A stretch of DNA of 64,000 nt from Paenibacillus antri. GTDB taxonomy: Bacteria > Bacillota > Bacilli > Paenibacillales > YIM-B00363. Shown one piece after another: positions 45,272 to 54,580 of the stretch. The notes under the pieces are model-generated. The model was not told the DNA's origin. It worked only from the letters and a program-made list of their open reading frames with translations, and made no database searches. Made by a program: the position numbers and the translations under genes. The first letter of the stretch is position 1. Every line of letters starts with the position of its first letter. The DNA lies in assembly GCF_005765165.1 (NCBI RefSeq), contig NZ_VCIW01000021.1:1-64000 (forward strand), in the 5' to 3' direction.

Positions 45272-46819
45272 ATGAGAAACCAGTACAAAGCTGGAGCGAT
45301 TTTATCCTTTGTTACCATATTTATAGGCAACTTCGTAGGGTTGATCTATACGCCGATTATGCTTCGGATGTTAGGGCAAGCGGAATACGGGTTGTATTCG
45401 CTAGTAGGCTCCATGATCGCTACGTTAAGCCTCTTAGACTTAGGTTTTACGAATGCGAGCATCCGGTATATCTCTAAATATCGGGCCTTGGAGGATAAGG
45501 ATAAGGAGTATCGCGTGAACGGAATGTTCGTGGTCATCAATACCGCGATCGCTTTGGTCACGCTTGTAGTAGGGTTCATCATATACCGATACGCCATGAA
45601 TCCGTTATTCGACGGTAGCTTGACTGCGACGGAACTGTCGAAGTTTAGAGTTATGTTCTTCATTTTGATCCTTAATCTGGCCATTGGTTTTCCGTTGTCG
45701 GTTTTCAGTTCAATCATTGTTTCCTATGAAAGATTCGTATTTCCAAAGTTGATGGGATTGCTTCGGACAGTGTTAAACCCGATCGTGATCATTTGCGTCC
45801 TTTATATGGGATATGCCTCGCTTGGGATGGTTATCGCCAACTCGATTCTGAATGTATTGTTTTTAGGAATTAATGTTTACTATTGCTTGAAAATACTTAA
45901 GATAAAGTTTCTGTTTGGAAATATTGATTGGAAGCTCATGAAGGAGATTTTCATCTATTCTTCGTTCATCTTCCTTGCCATTATCGTGGATAAAATTTAT
46001 TGGACGACGGACCAACTTATCTTAGGTGCGGTTTCCGGCACGGCCATGGTGTCCATTTATGCCATTGCCTCCCAGTTCAATATGTATTACATGCAGTTCT
46101 CGACGGCAATTTCAGGCATGTTCCTTCCGCGAGTAACGACGATCGTCGTCAAGAGCGATTCGAACGAACGGGAGCTATCGGATCTGTTCATTCGCATCGG
46201 GCGAATTCAATACATCATTATGGCTTTAGCACTTACCGGATTTGCGCTGTTCGGCAAACCCTTCATCGAAATGTGGGCAGGTCCCGAATATTCGTCGGCG
46301 TATTACATCGCATTATTGCTTATCACCCCGTTCACGATTCCCTTGATTCAAAATATGGGACTAACCATACTGCAAGCGAAAAACAAGCATAAATTCCGTT
46401 CCGTTACTTATTTGATTATCGCTGTCCTGAATTTTGCGGTCAGCATTCCATTGGCTCAAGCCTATGGAGGCATTGGATGCGCGATCGGCACTGCGGCTTC
46501 GATGGTAGTCGGAAACATCATCATTATCAATATTTATTACTATAAGAAAATACATATCGACATCCCGAAATTTTGGCTGGAAATCGCAAAAATGTCGATT
46601 CCAGTGGCAATCGTCCTCGCAATCGGACTTGCGGTCAATGCGATCGTTCCGGGGTTCGGGATTTGGTGGTTCGCGGTCAAGACAGTCGTCTTCCTGATTT
46701 TGTACTGCGCAGCAATGTATGCTATGGGAATGAATCGCTATGAGAAGGAATTGATTCACTCCTTGTGGAGGGGCGTTACAAGGCAAACAAAGAGAACGGC
46801 CGTGCAAAATTTCGGTTGA
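45272..46819 (+). CDS. Polysaccharide flippase (Wzx/EpsK-like)
   Basis: A 515-residue, very hydrophobic protein with about 14 membrane helices, beginning AGAILSFVTIFIGNFVGLIYTP, of the MATE-like polysaccharide transporter family. It would move the lipid-linked repeat unit across the membrane for polymerisation by the EpsG-like protein. Starts 2 bp after the pyruvyl transferase stop. No other flippase gene is seen. Confidence 0.92.
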   Translation: MRNQYKAGAILSFVTIFIGNFVGLIYTPIMLRMLGQAEYGLYSLVGSMIATLSLLDLGFTNASIRYISKYRALEDKDKEYRVNGMFVVINTAIALVTLVVGFIIYRYAMNPLFDGSLTATELSKFRVMFFILILNLAIGFPLSVFSSIIVSYERFVFPKLMGLLRTVLNPIVIICVLYMGYASLGMVIANSILNVLFLGINVYYCLKILKIKFLFGNIDWKLMKEIFIYSSFIFLAIIVDKIYWTTDQLILGAVSGTAMVSIYAIASQFNMYYMQFSTAISGMFLPRVTTIVVKSDSNERELSDLFIRIGRIQYIIMALALTGFALFGKPFIEMWAGPEYSSAYYIALLLITPFTIPLIQNMGLTILQAKNKHKFRSVTYLIIAVLNFAVSIPLAQAYGGIGCAIGTAASMVVGNIIIINIYYYKKIHIDIPKFWLEIAKMSIPVAIVLAIGLAVNAIVPGFGIWWFAVKTVVFLILYCAAMYAMGMNRYEKELIHSLWRGVTRQTKRTAVQNFG

Positions 46820-46852
46820 GTCATCATTATTGCCATACGAGGGAGGGTGTCT

Positions 46853-48049
46853 ATGTCAAACCGGATCGAGTCCTTCGATTCTGTCAGAGGAATCGCTTCT
46901 ATGGTCGTCGTTATTTTCCACTGTCTTATTTCGTTCCCTCTCTTCCACGACTCCTACTACTCAAACAAGCATGTAAGTTCGTTCTTGGAGCTATTTACGA
47001 ATACGCCGCTCCATCTAGTCTGGGCTGGAAAAGAAGCGGTCCTTCTGTTTTTTATTCTTAGCGGGTTTGTATTGGCTCTTCCTTTCTTAAAGGAGCGACC
47101 GCCCGCTTACGCATCTTTCGCCATAAAACGATTTTTCCGTATCTATATCCCTTACATCGTTGTCATGGCGGTTTCCTGCATACTCTTGGTCCTGTTCGCG
47201 CAATATCAGCCGATCGAGAGCTTAAGCCATACCTATAACGAAAGATGGAACCATCCTCTGGACATGAAGGCCTTGACCTCGTATTTGCTCATGATTAATT
47301 ACGATCTAACCAATGTGAACGGCGTAGTGTGGACATTGTTTCATGAGATGAGAATCTCGTTCGTATTTCCTCTGATCATGCTCGTCGTCGCACGGAACTC
47401 ATTGTTCCGTTCTTTCACGGCATTGTTCGTTATGATCGCTATTGCATATGTTGGTCTAGGATTTCTATCCAACTATGCCACGACAGGTCTGTTGTCGGCT
47501 TTTATCTTTTCCGTTAGAGAATCCGTGTACTACATGCTGTTTTTCGCATTAGGCGCGTTCTTGGCAAAATACAAGGACGTCATCGCGAAGTCGCTGCAAC
47601 GCGCCCCCTTCCCATTAAAAGCGGGGGTGTTGTTGTTGGCTATCTCAACGGTTAGCGGAAGATGGTTATATTGGTTCGTCGATGCCCTGCCGCCGTTTGT
47701 TTTGGACGTCGTTTCCGCTGCCGGGATTCTCGCGATGTTCAGTTGTATCCTAAGCATGAAGCGACTGGATAGGGTGTTGAGCGGCGGAGTGCTAATGTTT
47801 CTCGGGAAAATATCCTACAGCCTTTATTTGGTGCACATTCCGGTTCTTATGCTGGTTGGTTCCTATGCAGGGAGGTTACTTCCCTTGCCGGTCGCATTCG
47901 CATTCGTTCCGGCAGTTTCCGTAATTGCGGCTGCCTTCGTGTACAAATATGTGGAACAACCTGCGATCTGGGCCGGGAGATCGGTAGCGAAGCATATGGA
48001 TACCAAAAAGCGAAACTTCGTTAGGAAGGAGCATTCCGTTCATATATGA
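46853..48049 (+). CDS. Membrane O-acyltransferase, acyltransferase-3 family
   Basis: A 398-residue protein with about ten membrane helices. The family signature is RIESFDSVRGIASMVVVIFH (Arg in the helix and His34), plus a later LGKISYSLYLVHIPV segment. Such enzymes acetylate or acylate extracellular polysaccharide. ATG 46853 follows GGGAGGG; GTG 46847 lies inside that site. The C-terminus ends in a basic cytoplasmic tail. Confidence 0.9.
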   Translation: MSNRIESFDSVRGIASMVVVIFHCLISFPLFHDSYYSNKHVSSFLELFTNTPLHLVWAGKEAVLLFFILSGFVLALPFLKERPPAYASFAIKRFFRIYIPYIVVMAVSCILLVLFAQYQPIESLSHTYNERWNHPLDMKALTSYLLMINYDLTNVNGVVWTLFHEMRISFVFPLIMLVVARNSLFRSFTALFVMIAIAYVGLGFLSNYATTGLLSAFIFSVRESVYYMLFFALGAFLAKYKDVIAKSLQRAPFPLKAGVLLLAISTVSGRWLYWFVDALPPFVLDVVSAAGILAMFSCILSMKRLDRVLSGGVLMFLGKISYSLYLVHIPVLMLVGSYAGRLLPLPVAFAFVPAVSVIAAAFVYKYVEQPAIWAGRSVAKHMDTKKRNFVRKEHSVHI

Positions 48050-48099
48050 ACGCCGGAATGAAGGTGTGATGAGACCTGAGACTGAGGGGGAATGAAACT

Positions 48100-49149
48100 T
48101 TGGATCGAATTCGGGATCGAATATCGGAGTTGGATGCCTTAAGGGGTTTGGCTGCATTGGCGGTCATGTTATTCCATTACGTATATTTTTACAACCATAA
48201 TTATGCGATTCATCCCATAGATACCAGCGGTTCCTTCTTTCAATACGGAGCCTACGGGGTTCATTTGTTTTTCATCATAAGCGGGTTTGTCATATACATG
48301 ACCATTCGGAAGTGTGAATCGGTTAAGGATTTCTGGGTAAAGCGCGCGATTCGGTTGTATCCGGCCTATCTCACTGCGGTAGCCTTCACTTTTCTTGCGA
48401 CATCGACATACTCTGGACTTGATTCGTTGTCCATCAGTATCATTGACGCTCTTTTGAATGCAACCATGCTCCAAGGGGTGGTTCCAGGAGTAGACATTCC
48501 TCTGGTGGACGGTTCATATTGGAGCTTGGCGGTGGAATTACATTTTTATGTATTCTGCGGAATGCTGCTAGCGACAGGATTGCTTAGAAGTCCGTTGACC
48601 ATTTCGTGGGTTTGGATGGTTACGATATATGTGTTGAAACTGCTGTTTGTTGCAGGAATGATTCATCCGATCGTCGGCGATCTCGGGATAGTAAATTATT
48701 CCAATCTCTTTATTGCGGGAGTCATGTTTTTCGAGCTAAAGAACGGGAAGCGGATCGTTCCCCACGTCATTATCGTCCTCGCAGCGGCATATCAGTTTAT
48801 TTTCTTTTCCTTTTTGTCAGGAGTGATCGTCTCGGCGTTTTACCTGCTATTTTACGCGTTACTAACAGGGAATCTGCGGCTGCTAAATAACAAGCCCCTC
48901 ATTGCTTTAGGAACAATCTCATACAGTCTATATCTTATTCACCAAAATGTAGGCTATCTGATCCTTCATTATCTGGAGGACAGAGGGTTTACGCAACCGG
49001 GGATTCTAGCGGTTCCGGTAGTCGTTTCAATTTTATTAGCCGTAGTGATCACGAATTTTATTGAAAGACCGCTTCAGAGGAAGATGCTTCGAGCGTACGG
49101 TGCTGTGAGGGCGAAGGACGGGAGCGATTCGATTCCAGTGGCTACCTAA
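48100..49149 (+). CDS. Membrane O-acyltransferase, acyltransferase-3 family
   Basis: A 349-residue, ten-helix protein with ISELDALRGLAALAVMLFHY at the N-terminus and TISYSLYLIHQNVG late, the same family as the previous gene but only distantly alike. TTG 48100 is taken as start, since GAGGGGG lies 8-9 bases upstream and the frame has no better codon. Two such enzymes plus the hexapeptide transferase imply a heavily acylated polymer. Confidence 0.88.
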   Translation: MDRIRDRISELDALRGLAALAVMLFHYVYFYNHNYAIHPIDTSGSFFQYGAYGVHLFFIISGFVIYMTIRKCESVKDFWVKRAIRLYPAYLTAVAFTFLATSTYSGLDSLSISIIDALLNATMLQGVVPGVDIPLVDGSYWSLAVELHFYVFCGMLLATGLLRSPLTISWVWMVTIYVLKLLFVAGMIHPIVGDLGIVNYSNLFIAGVMFFELKNGKRIVPHVIIVLAAAYQFIFFSFLSGVIVSAFYLLFYALLTGNLRLLNNKPLIALGTISYSLYLIHQNVGYLILHYLEDRGFTQPGILAVPVVVSILLAVVITNFIERPLQRKMLRAYGAVRAKDGSDSIPVAT

Positions 49150-49207
49150 CCCATCGAAGGAGGCGAGCATAGGATTCGTAAAAAAATAGCACAGAGGGAG
49201 TGAAGGG

Positions 49208-51919
49208 ATGAAGAGGTGGATGGCGCTGACATTATGCGCAGCGATGATGATGGGGGCAATTCCTAGTATGTCTGCGGCGGATCCAGCAAGGAAGGCGTTA
49301 ACCGATATCCAAAACCACTGGGCGGCAGAGGGGATTATGCGTCTCCAGGCCCTAGGATGGGTCGGAGGATACGAAGACGGTACGTTTCGGCCGGACCGAA
49401 GCGTTACGAGGGCGGAATTTATCGCCGTTTTGATCCGCGCATTGAAGTTAAAACCTGCGGGCTCGTTCACCGTTCCCTTTAGGGACGTACCCGCGGACTA
49501 CTGGGCAACGGACGAAATCGCTGCTGGACGTTCGGTTGGTTTGCTTGCCGGAGATCCGGACGGCGCATTTCGCCCCAATGACGGAATGACAAGGGCGGAA
49601 GCGGCTTCCGTGCTTGCAAGAGCATATCTTTATCCTGAGGATGATCAAAGTGGCTTCGCCTTCCGGGACGTCAGCCAAGAACATTGGGCGTATGAATCCG
49701 TTATGACACTTGCGGGGAATGGGATCGTGGAGGGGAATTCGCAAGGGTTATTCCAGCCGAATCGATCGGTTACTCGGGCGGAGGTTGCCGTGATGCTACT
49801 CCGAACGATCGATTCGAATGTACGGCCGGCGAGTTCCGTCATATCCGGGCCGCCCGTTTTGCCGAACGTGTATGAACTTATCCCCAGGGATTGGAATATT
49901 TACAGCGACGGTACGCACGCGAAGGAAACGACGAAGGGGTTTAACGATGCTTTGGTCTGGGCGCATAAAGCCGGTTATACCGTGTTCAAGGTACCGGCGG
50001 GGACGTATTTGATTTCTAAACCCGTGAAAAACACGATCGGGTCGGACGGATATATAACAATGGTGCCGAACATGACGTTCTGGGCCGATGATAACGCCGT
50101 GTTCCAGAAAGAGGCGAACGATTCTGAAAGCTATACGACCTTGCTGGTTCCCTACGGCGCGAATAACGTAGTCATCCGAGGGGGCACGTATCGAGGCGAT
50201 AAGGATACCCACAATTACGCGGTTAAAGACACATACGGGCCTGGTACCCATGAGGGCGGATACGGGATATCCATCGCCGGAGCAAACAACGTTACGATCG
50301 ATGGGGTGAAGGCTGTCCACTTTACGGGAGACGGAGCGATCGTCGGCGGAAAGCCTACACTGATTCAAGATATTTATGAAACTGGGTTTACCTCCGGCAA
50401 TATAGACGAAGCCGGGAACATGCTCGCCGATCCCGCCGCCGTCCGGACGAAGACGGCGGTTACGCTCGATCCTGCTAAAAAACCGATGTTTGCGACTGAA
50501 AAATATTTCGAGCTTTCGAATCCGCGTAATCTCCCAGGTATGTTCGATATTTATTTTTATCGTGCCGACGGTTCGTTTCTCTCGCGTCAAACGAATGTCG
50601 CGATGAGACAGATCCTTTCGATTCCTTCAGAAGCAAATCATTTCCATCTCGTGTTTCGCAAGGCAAGCGCGACGGATGCGTACGTCGAAGTATGGAACAG
50701 GGTTCAGAGTGATTCCGTCGTTATCAAAAATTCAGAGTTTGCGTTTAATCGACGTCAGGGAATCACCGTAGCCGGGGGCAATAACGTTACAATCGAAGGG
50801 AATAAAATCCATGACATCGGGGGCACTGCTCCGATGAGCGGGATCGACGTCGAGGGCGGTTATGGGGAAAACGGGATGTTAAATACGAACATTTACATTC
50901 GAAAAAACGAGTTTTACAATAACAGACTTTACGACATCATTCTGTATGACGGTCGCAATGCGGTGGTGGAAGGGAATCGGTTAGGCTCCTCCAAAGCAAT
51001 CGGATTGGCGATTTCTGATCCATTCACAGGGGCGACGGTGCAAAACAATACGTTCGTAGGTTCCGGGATCAGCGCCGCGCACGATGCTACGTTTATCAAT
51101 AATACGATGAGCGACGCAACGGCGGCCTTCCAAGGTCCCAATGTCGTCGTCGATCAACTTACCTTGACAGACTCGGTATTTACGGTCACGAACAAGGTTA
51201 AGTTCGGCGTACAGGTGTCGAATTTGAGGATGACGAACACAAAGAAGGGAACCTCGGGGATTACTTTATACGGCGAACCGATCCATATGAAGAACGTATC
51301 TATGAAGGGCGAGAGCGCGCTTCGGAATCTGACGGGAGAAATTGCCGACGGCAGCATTTTCGATAATCTCGTGATAGAAGGGTATAATTCGACGTACGGA
51401 ATCGATCTTCCCCGGGGAACATATAACAACTGCAAATTCACGGCATCCGGTCAAGGAAGCGGAACGATTTCTGTAAATGGCGAGGGTACGTACGCATTGA
51501 ATAAATGTGAGATTTCGGTGTCGGGAAGGGCTCTTCATGTAAGCGGTGATGGAGTGGGCTTTACGATTCGCGACTCCAAAATCGGAATCAATGGCTCTTG
51601 GGGGCAAGCGCTGTATGTGGAACAAGCGCGGAATTTGCTGATCGAGGGGAATGAAATTCGAGCGGAGCATCTTGCACAACCTGTAAATCTGATTCAGTTC
51701 TACAAGAGCGGAGAGAAGGTAAATCGAAATGCAGTCGGTAATGCCGTCATAAAGTCCAATACGATCGTCACCAACAATGCGTCGAAGGGAGTTTCGACGC
51801 AAGACGGAGGAGCCGGGGCACCTGCATTTACGGTAACGGACAATGTTCTGGTGAACGCAACGTTAGACTTGAAGAAGGCGGACGTTCAAAGGAATAATGA
51901 GCTGATTTCTGGACAGTAA
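49208..51919 (+). CDS. SLH-anchored beta-helix surface protein
   Basis: A 903-residue exported protein: signal peptide (cleavage near MSAADP), three SLH domains (about 32-200; each with a TRAE motif: SVTRAEF, GMTRAEAA, SVTRAEVAV), then a right-handed parallel beta-helix of the pectate-lyase type (about 215-880) interrupted by a sandwich insert (about 430-500). It begins with RDWNIYSDGTHAKETTKGFN, a helix-cap motif common in polysaccharide-degrading or -binding beta-helix proteins. It may trim or hold the exopolysaccharide at the cell surface. The central part resembles the minus-strand neighbour at 51965-54565. Confidence 0.88.
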   Translation: MKRWMALTLCAAMMMGAIPSMSAADPARKALTDIQNHWAAEGIMRLQALGWVGGYEDGTFRPDRSVTRAEFIAVLIRALKLKPAGSFTVPFRDVPADYWATDEIAAGRSVGLLAGDPDGAFRPNDGMTRAEAASVLARAYLYPEDDQSGFAFRDVSQEHWAYESVMTLAGNGIVEGNSQGLFQPNRSVTRAEVAVMLLRTIDSNVRPASSVISGPPVLPNVYELIPRDWNIYSDGTHAKETTKGFNDALVWAHKAGYTVFKVPAGTYLISKPVKNTIGSDGYITMVPNMTFWADDNAVFQKEANDSESYTTLLVPYGANNVVIRGGTYRGDKDTHNYAVKDTYGPGTHEGGYGISIAGANNVTIDGVKAVHFTGDGAIVGGKPTLIQDIYETGFTSGNIDEAGNMLADPAAVRTKTAVTLDPAKKPMFATEKYFELSNPRNLPGMFDIYFYRADGSFLSRQTNVAMRQILSIPSEANHFHLVFRKASATDAYVEVWNRVQSDSVVIKNSEFAFNRRQGITVAGGNNVTIEGNKIHDIGGTAPMSGIDVEGGYGENGMLNTNIYIRKNEFYNNRLYDIILYDGRNAVVEGNRLGSSKAIGLAISDPFTGATVQNNTFVGSGISAAHDATFINNTMSDATAAFQGPNVVVDQLTLTDSVFTVTNKVKFGVQVSNLRMTNTKKGTSGITLYGEPIHMKNVSMKGESALRNLTGEIADGSIFDNLVIEGYNSTYGIDLPRGTYNNCKFTASGQGSGTISVNGEGTYALNKCEISVSGRALHVSGDGVGFTIRDSKIGINGSWGQALYVEQARNLLIEGNEIRAEHLAQPVNLIQFYKSGEKVNRNAVGNAVIKSNTIVTNNASKGVSTQDGGAGAPAFTVTDNVLVNATLDLKKADVQRNNELISGQ

Positions 51920-51924
51920 GGTAA

Positions 51925-51961
51925 AACGTCGAGGCCCGGGGATCGGCCCGGGCCTTACGTT
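51925..51961. terminator. Bidirectional terminator between convergent genes
   Basis: A 9-bp GC-rich stem (51932-51940 with 51947-51955) extended by AACGT/ACGTT (51925-51929 with 51957-51961). It lies in the 45 bp between two convergent stops and could serve both strands, though T runs are weak. Confidence 0.6.
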
Positions 51962-51964
51962 GGG

Positions 51965-54565
51965 TTATGTGGAAATCGGGCCGAATGTGCGGAAGACGGC
52001 TCGCGGTCCGATGTACTTCCAGGTTAATCCATTAGGGTCTGTCCAGTTGCCAGAGGCATGGCTGGGAGGCATGGAACCGCTTGTTCCCGAAGTGATGCTG
52101 TGGTACACCTTACCGTTCGAATGCACCTCCGCGCCTACGGAATAGATAGAACCTGGAGTCCAAGCGACGTTCGACGCGTAACCGGCCAAGGTGCAAATCC
52201 ACCCAACATGACTTCCGGGCACGGGCCTTGCGTTAAAGTAAATGTCGCCAAGATGGAAATACCCGGAAGATGGCTCCGACACCCCCTTGCGCTCCGGGTC
52301 ATATGGGACGAACCTGCTGTCGTTTACCGTAGGAATAATTAAATTCGAAGTCGTACGATTGTCGGCGAATACGAACCGGAGAACGCCGGACGCGTTGGAA
52401 TAGTAAGTTAAGTCAAGCGAACCATCGCCAGCGAACGATAGAGTATTTCTCTTCAAGATGACTTCCGCTGAAGCCGGATATGCGGCAATGCGCAACAGGT
52501 GCTGGAAGGATGGGTTGTGGATCGCGATTCGGGAATCGGTAATCCGGATCGACCCGTATCCACGGTTGCTCTCGATAATAAGAAGACTGTTATTAGCCCT
52601 GACCGTAATGTCGCAGTCATCCAATGCAATGCTTGGAGTTTCCCCGGCGGTGTTCGTATTCCCGACGCTTATGAAGGAATCCTCGAACTTAGATCGACGG
52701 ACCCTGGCTTCTTTGCCCTTCGTCATGTAAACATGGTTGTTGAGCGTGGATTGAATAAAGCTGCATCCTTCCAAGACGAGGATATCTCGAACCGTCAATT
52801 CGTCGCGTGTTCTCATATTTACCATGATGTTTCGAAATGTACTATTCACCGATTCGAGCGTTCTGAAATTCACTTCCTTTTGCGGATACAACGAATCGAA
52901 CGTGCAACCTTCGATTCGATCGACGGTAACCGAACTCGTTCCAACGGCGCTGCTGTATTTTACGTAATTATTCTTAAAATGGTACAATGCGCCGCGTGCC
53001 GTCTCGATTATGAAGGGGTCGACGAAGTTATTTTCCGTCACGGAAACCTGGTAGCCGCTACCGTTCAAAATCGTCACTCCGTTGTGTATGCTATTACCCG
53101 TAATATTGACGTACGCGTTTTCTATGCGAGCTGTCATTAGTCCGATCGAAGACCCGCAGTTGAATATAAAGTTTCCTCGGATGGTCGCGTGAGCGAGCGA
53201 ATATAGATTGACCGCGGTTGAATCCACGTTATAGATATGATTGTTCTCGATCTGTACGGAGTAGCAACCTACCAGTATCCCATGGTTGCTATTGTATATC
53301 AGATTATTACGAATCACGCAGTTATCTCCGAAGGAATCCTCTTGGTTGATCGCATACCTTGTAGGATCGTAGAACGTCGGGAGGCCGTCCAGAAACTTCA
53401 GCGTATTCTTCCCGTTGTCGCGAATTACGTTATGCTGAATGACGTTGTAGCTCCCTCCACCGGTGATACCGCCTCTATGGCCGTTAAAGATTTCGTTATG
53501 CTCTATGACGTTGTGGTGAGCGATGTCGCCGTAGACGATAGTGATCTGCATGTATTTATTTGCGTTCGCTTCTTGGCGAAACAGCAGTCTGAACGTTCTT
53601 GCGCCGACGGGGACGGTAATGGGCGTATAAATCTTGCGTCTCTTCTGCACACCGAGATAAGCGTTATTTTCACCGTAAAAATAAACATCCACTTCTCTTA
53701 CGTTGAGGTTGGTTTCCCGGGTATACCCAGCGCCTGCGATGAGAATAGAAGAGTATTCCACATCCGAAGGGAGGGGGATATTCGTAGTGATAACCGTGTT
53801 CTGCGATGTCGTCGGTTGTCCGGTTTTATCGTCTAGGCCGTTTACAGTGAGTCCCTGGTAAAACTCGACCAAGGATCGGAACGCGGAACTCACCAGCGAG
53901 ACGTTATCTCCCATGTAGTCGCTGATTGCGCAGTGAGAGACGGAACAATGGCTGGACCCTCTTCCGATCACAACTCCATAGGTATGCTCCATCTTTGCTT
54001 CTTCCGTAGCGTTGGTCCAACTCCGATCCGTCCGGTCGCCTATGATTCTTCCGCCAACGAGATGAGCGTTGGTTACGTTCTCGAACACGAAGCTATTTCC
54101 TTTAAAGTTAAAGTAATCGTTAGTAGTACGGTTATCAAAGGGCGATTTTCGGTCCGAGTCATACATGACCTTAAAAGTCGATCCATTGAGAAAAAAGGTA
54201 AGGTTGCTAAGCATTGCAATCGACCTAGGGTAGCAGATGGAGTACTCCCCTCTCGGGATGACCACGGCGTTGTAGCCGCTCTCCCGAGCAAAGGCAAGTG
54301 CATTGTTTATTCCCTGGATGTTTCGGTCGGCGCTCGTATAATCCGCTTCCGTATAAGGTTTCTGCGGAAGCCCTTGCACGATCCCCCATCGTTCTATATC
54401 GATCATGTAAGTCGCGCTACCCGACATCGAATTTATAATGGTATCTATGTCGCTAAGCCTCGACTTTAGGTTCACGGTTGGCTCGACGTAAACGGCCTCG
54501 GCAACAGTGATCGGCAACAGGTACTCGTTGCTTGCGTTTTTCAGTTTTTTCAGTTTTCCCTCCAT
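51965..54565 (-). CDS. Tail-fibre-like beta-helix protein with carbohydrate-binding end
   Basis: An 866-residue protein with no signal peptide. The N-terminus (YLLPITVAEAVYVEPTVNLK then SRLSDID) resembles the adaptor segment of phage tail fibres. A right-handed beta-helix (about 70-780) follows, starting with an IQGINNALAFARESGY cap, and containing a jelly-roll insert around DVYFYGENNAYLG. The C-terminus (WTPGSIYSVGAEVHSNGKVY, then W residues) looks like a small chitin/cellulose-binding module. AAAGGAGGT precedes ATG 54565. The central region is homologous to the SLH protein on the other strand. It may be a domesticated phage depolymerase or a self-assembling surface protein. Confidence 0.8.
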   Translation of the reverse strand: MEGKLKKLKNASNEYLLPITVAEAVYVEPTVNLKSRLSDIDTIINSMSGSATYMIDIERWGIVQGLPQKPYTEADYTSADRNIQGINNALAFARESGYNAVVIPRGEYSICYPRSIAMLSNLTFFLNGSTFKVMYDSDRKSPFDNRTTNDYFNFKGNSFVFENVTNAHLVGGRIIGDRTDRSWTNATEEAKMEHTYGVVIGRGSSHCSVSHCAISDYMGDNVSLVSSAFRSLVEFYQGLTVNGLDDKTGQPTTSQNTVITTNIPLPSDVEYSSILIAGAGYTRETNLNVREVDVYFYGENNAYLGVQKRRKIYTPITVPVGARTFRLLFRQEANANKYMQITIVYGDIAHHNVIEHNEIFNGHRGGITGGGSYNVIQHNVIRDNGKNTLKFLDGLPTFYDPTRYAINQEDSFGDNCVIRNNLIYNSNHGILVGCYSVQIENNHIYNVDSTAVNLYSLAHATIRGNFIFNCGSSIGLMTARIENAYVNITGNSIHNGVTILNGSGYQVSVTENNFVDPFIIETARGALYHFKNNYVKYSSAVGTSSVTVDRIEGCTFDSLYPQKEVNFRTLESVNSTFRNIMVNMRTRDELTVRDILVLEGCSFIQSTLNNHVYMTKGKEARVRRSKFEDSFISVGNTNTAGETPSIALDDCDITVRANNSLLIIESNRGYGSIRITDSRIAIHNPSFQHLLRIAAYPASAEVILKRNTLSFAGDGSLDLTYYSNASGVLRFVFADNRTTSNLIIPTVNDSRFVPYDPERKGVSEPSSGYFHLGDIYFNARPVPGSHVGWICTLAGYASNVAWTPGSIYSVGAEVHSNGKVYHSITSGTSGSMPPSHASGNWTDPNGLTWKYIGPRAVFRTFGPIST

Positions 54566-54580
54566 AACGTAGGACCTCCT

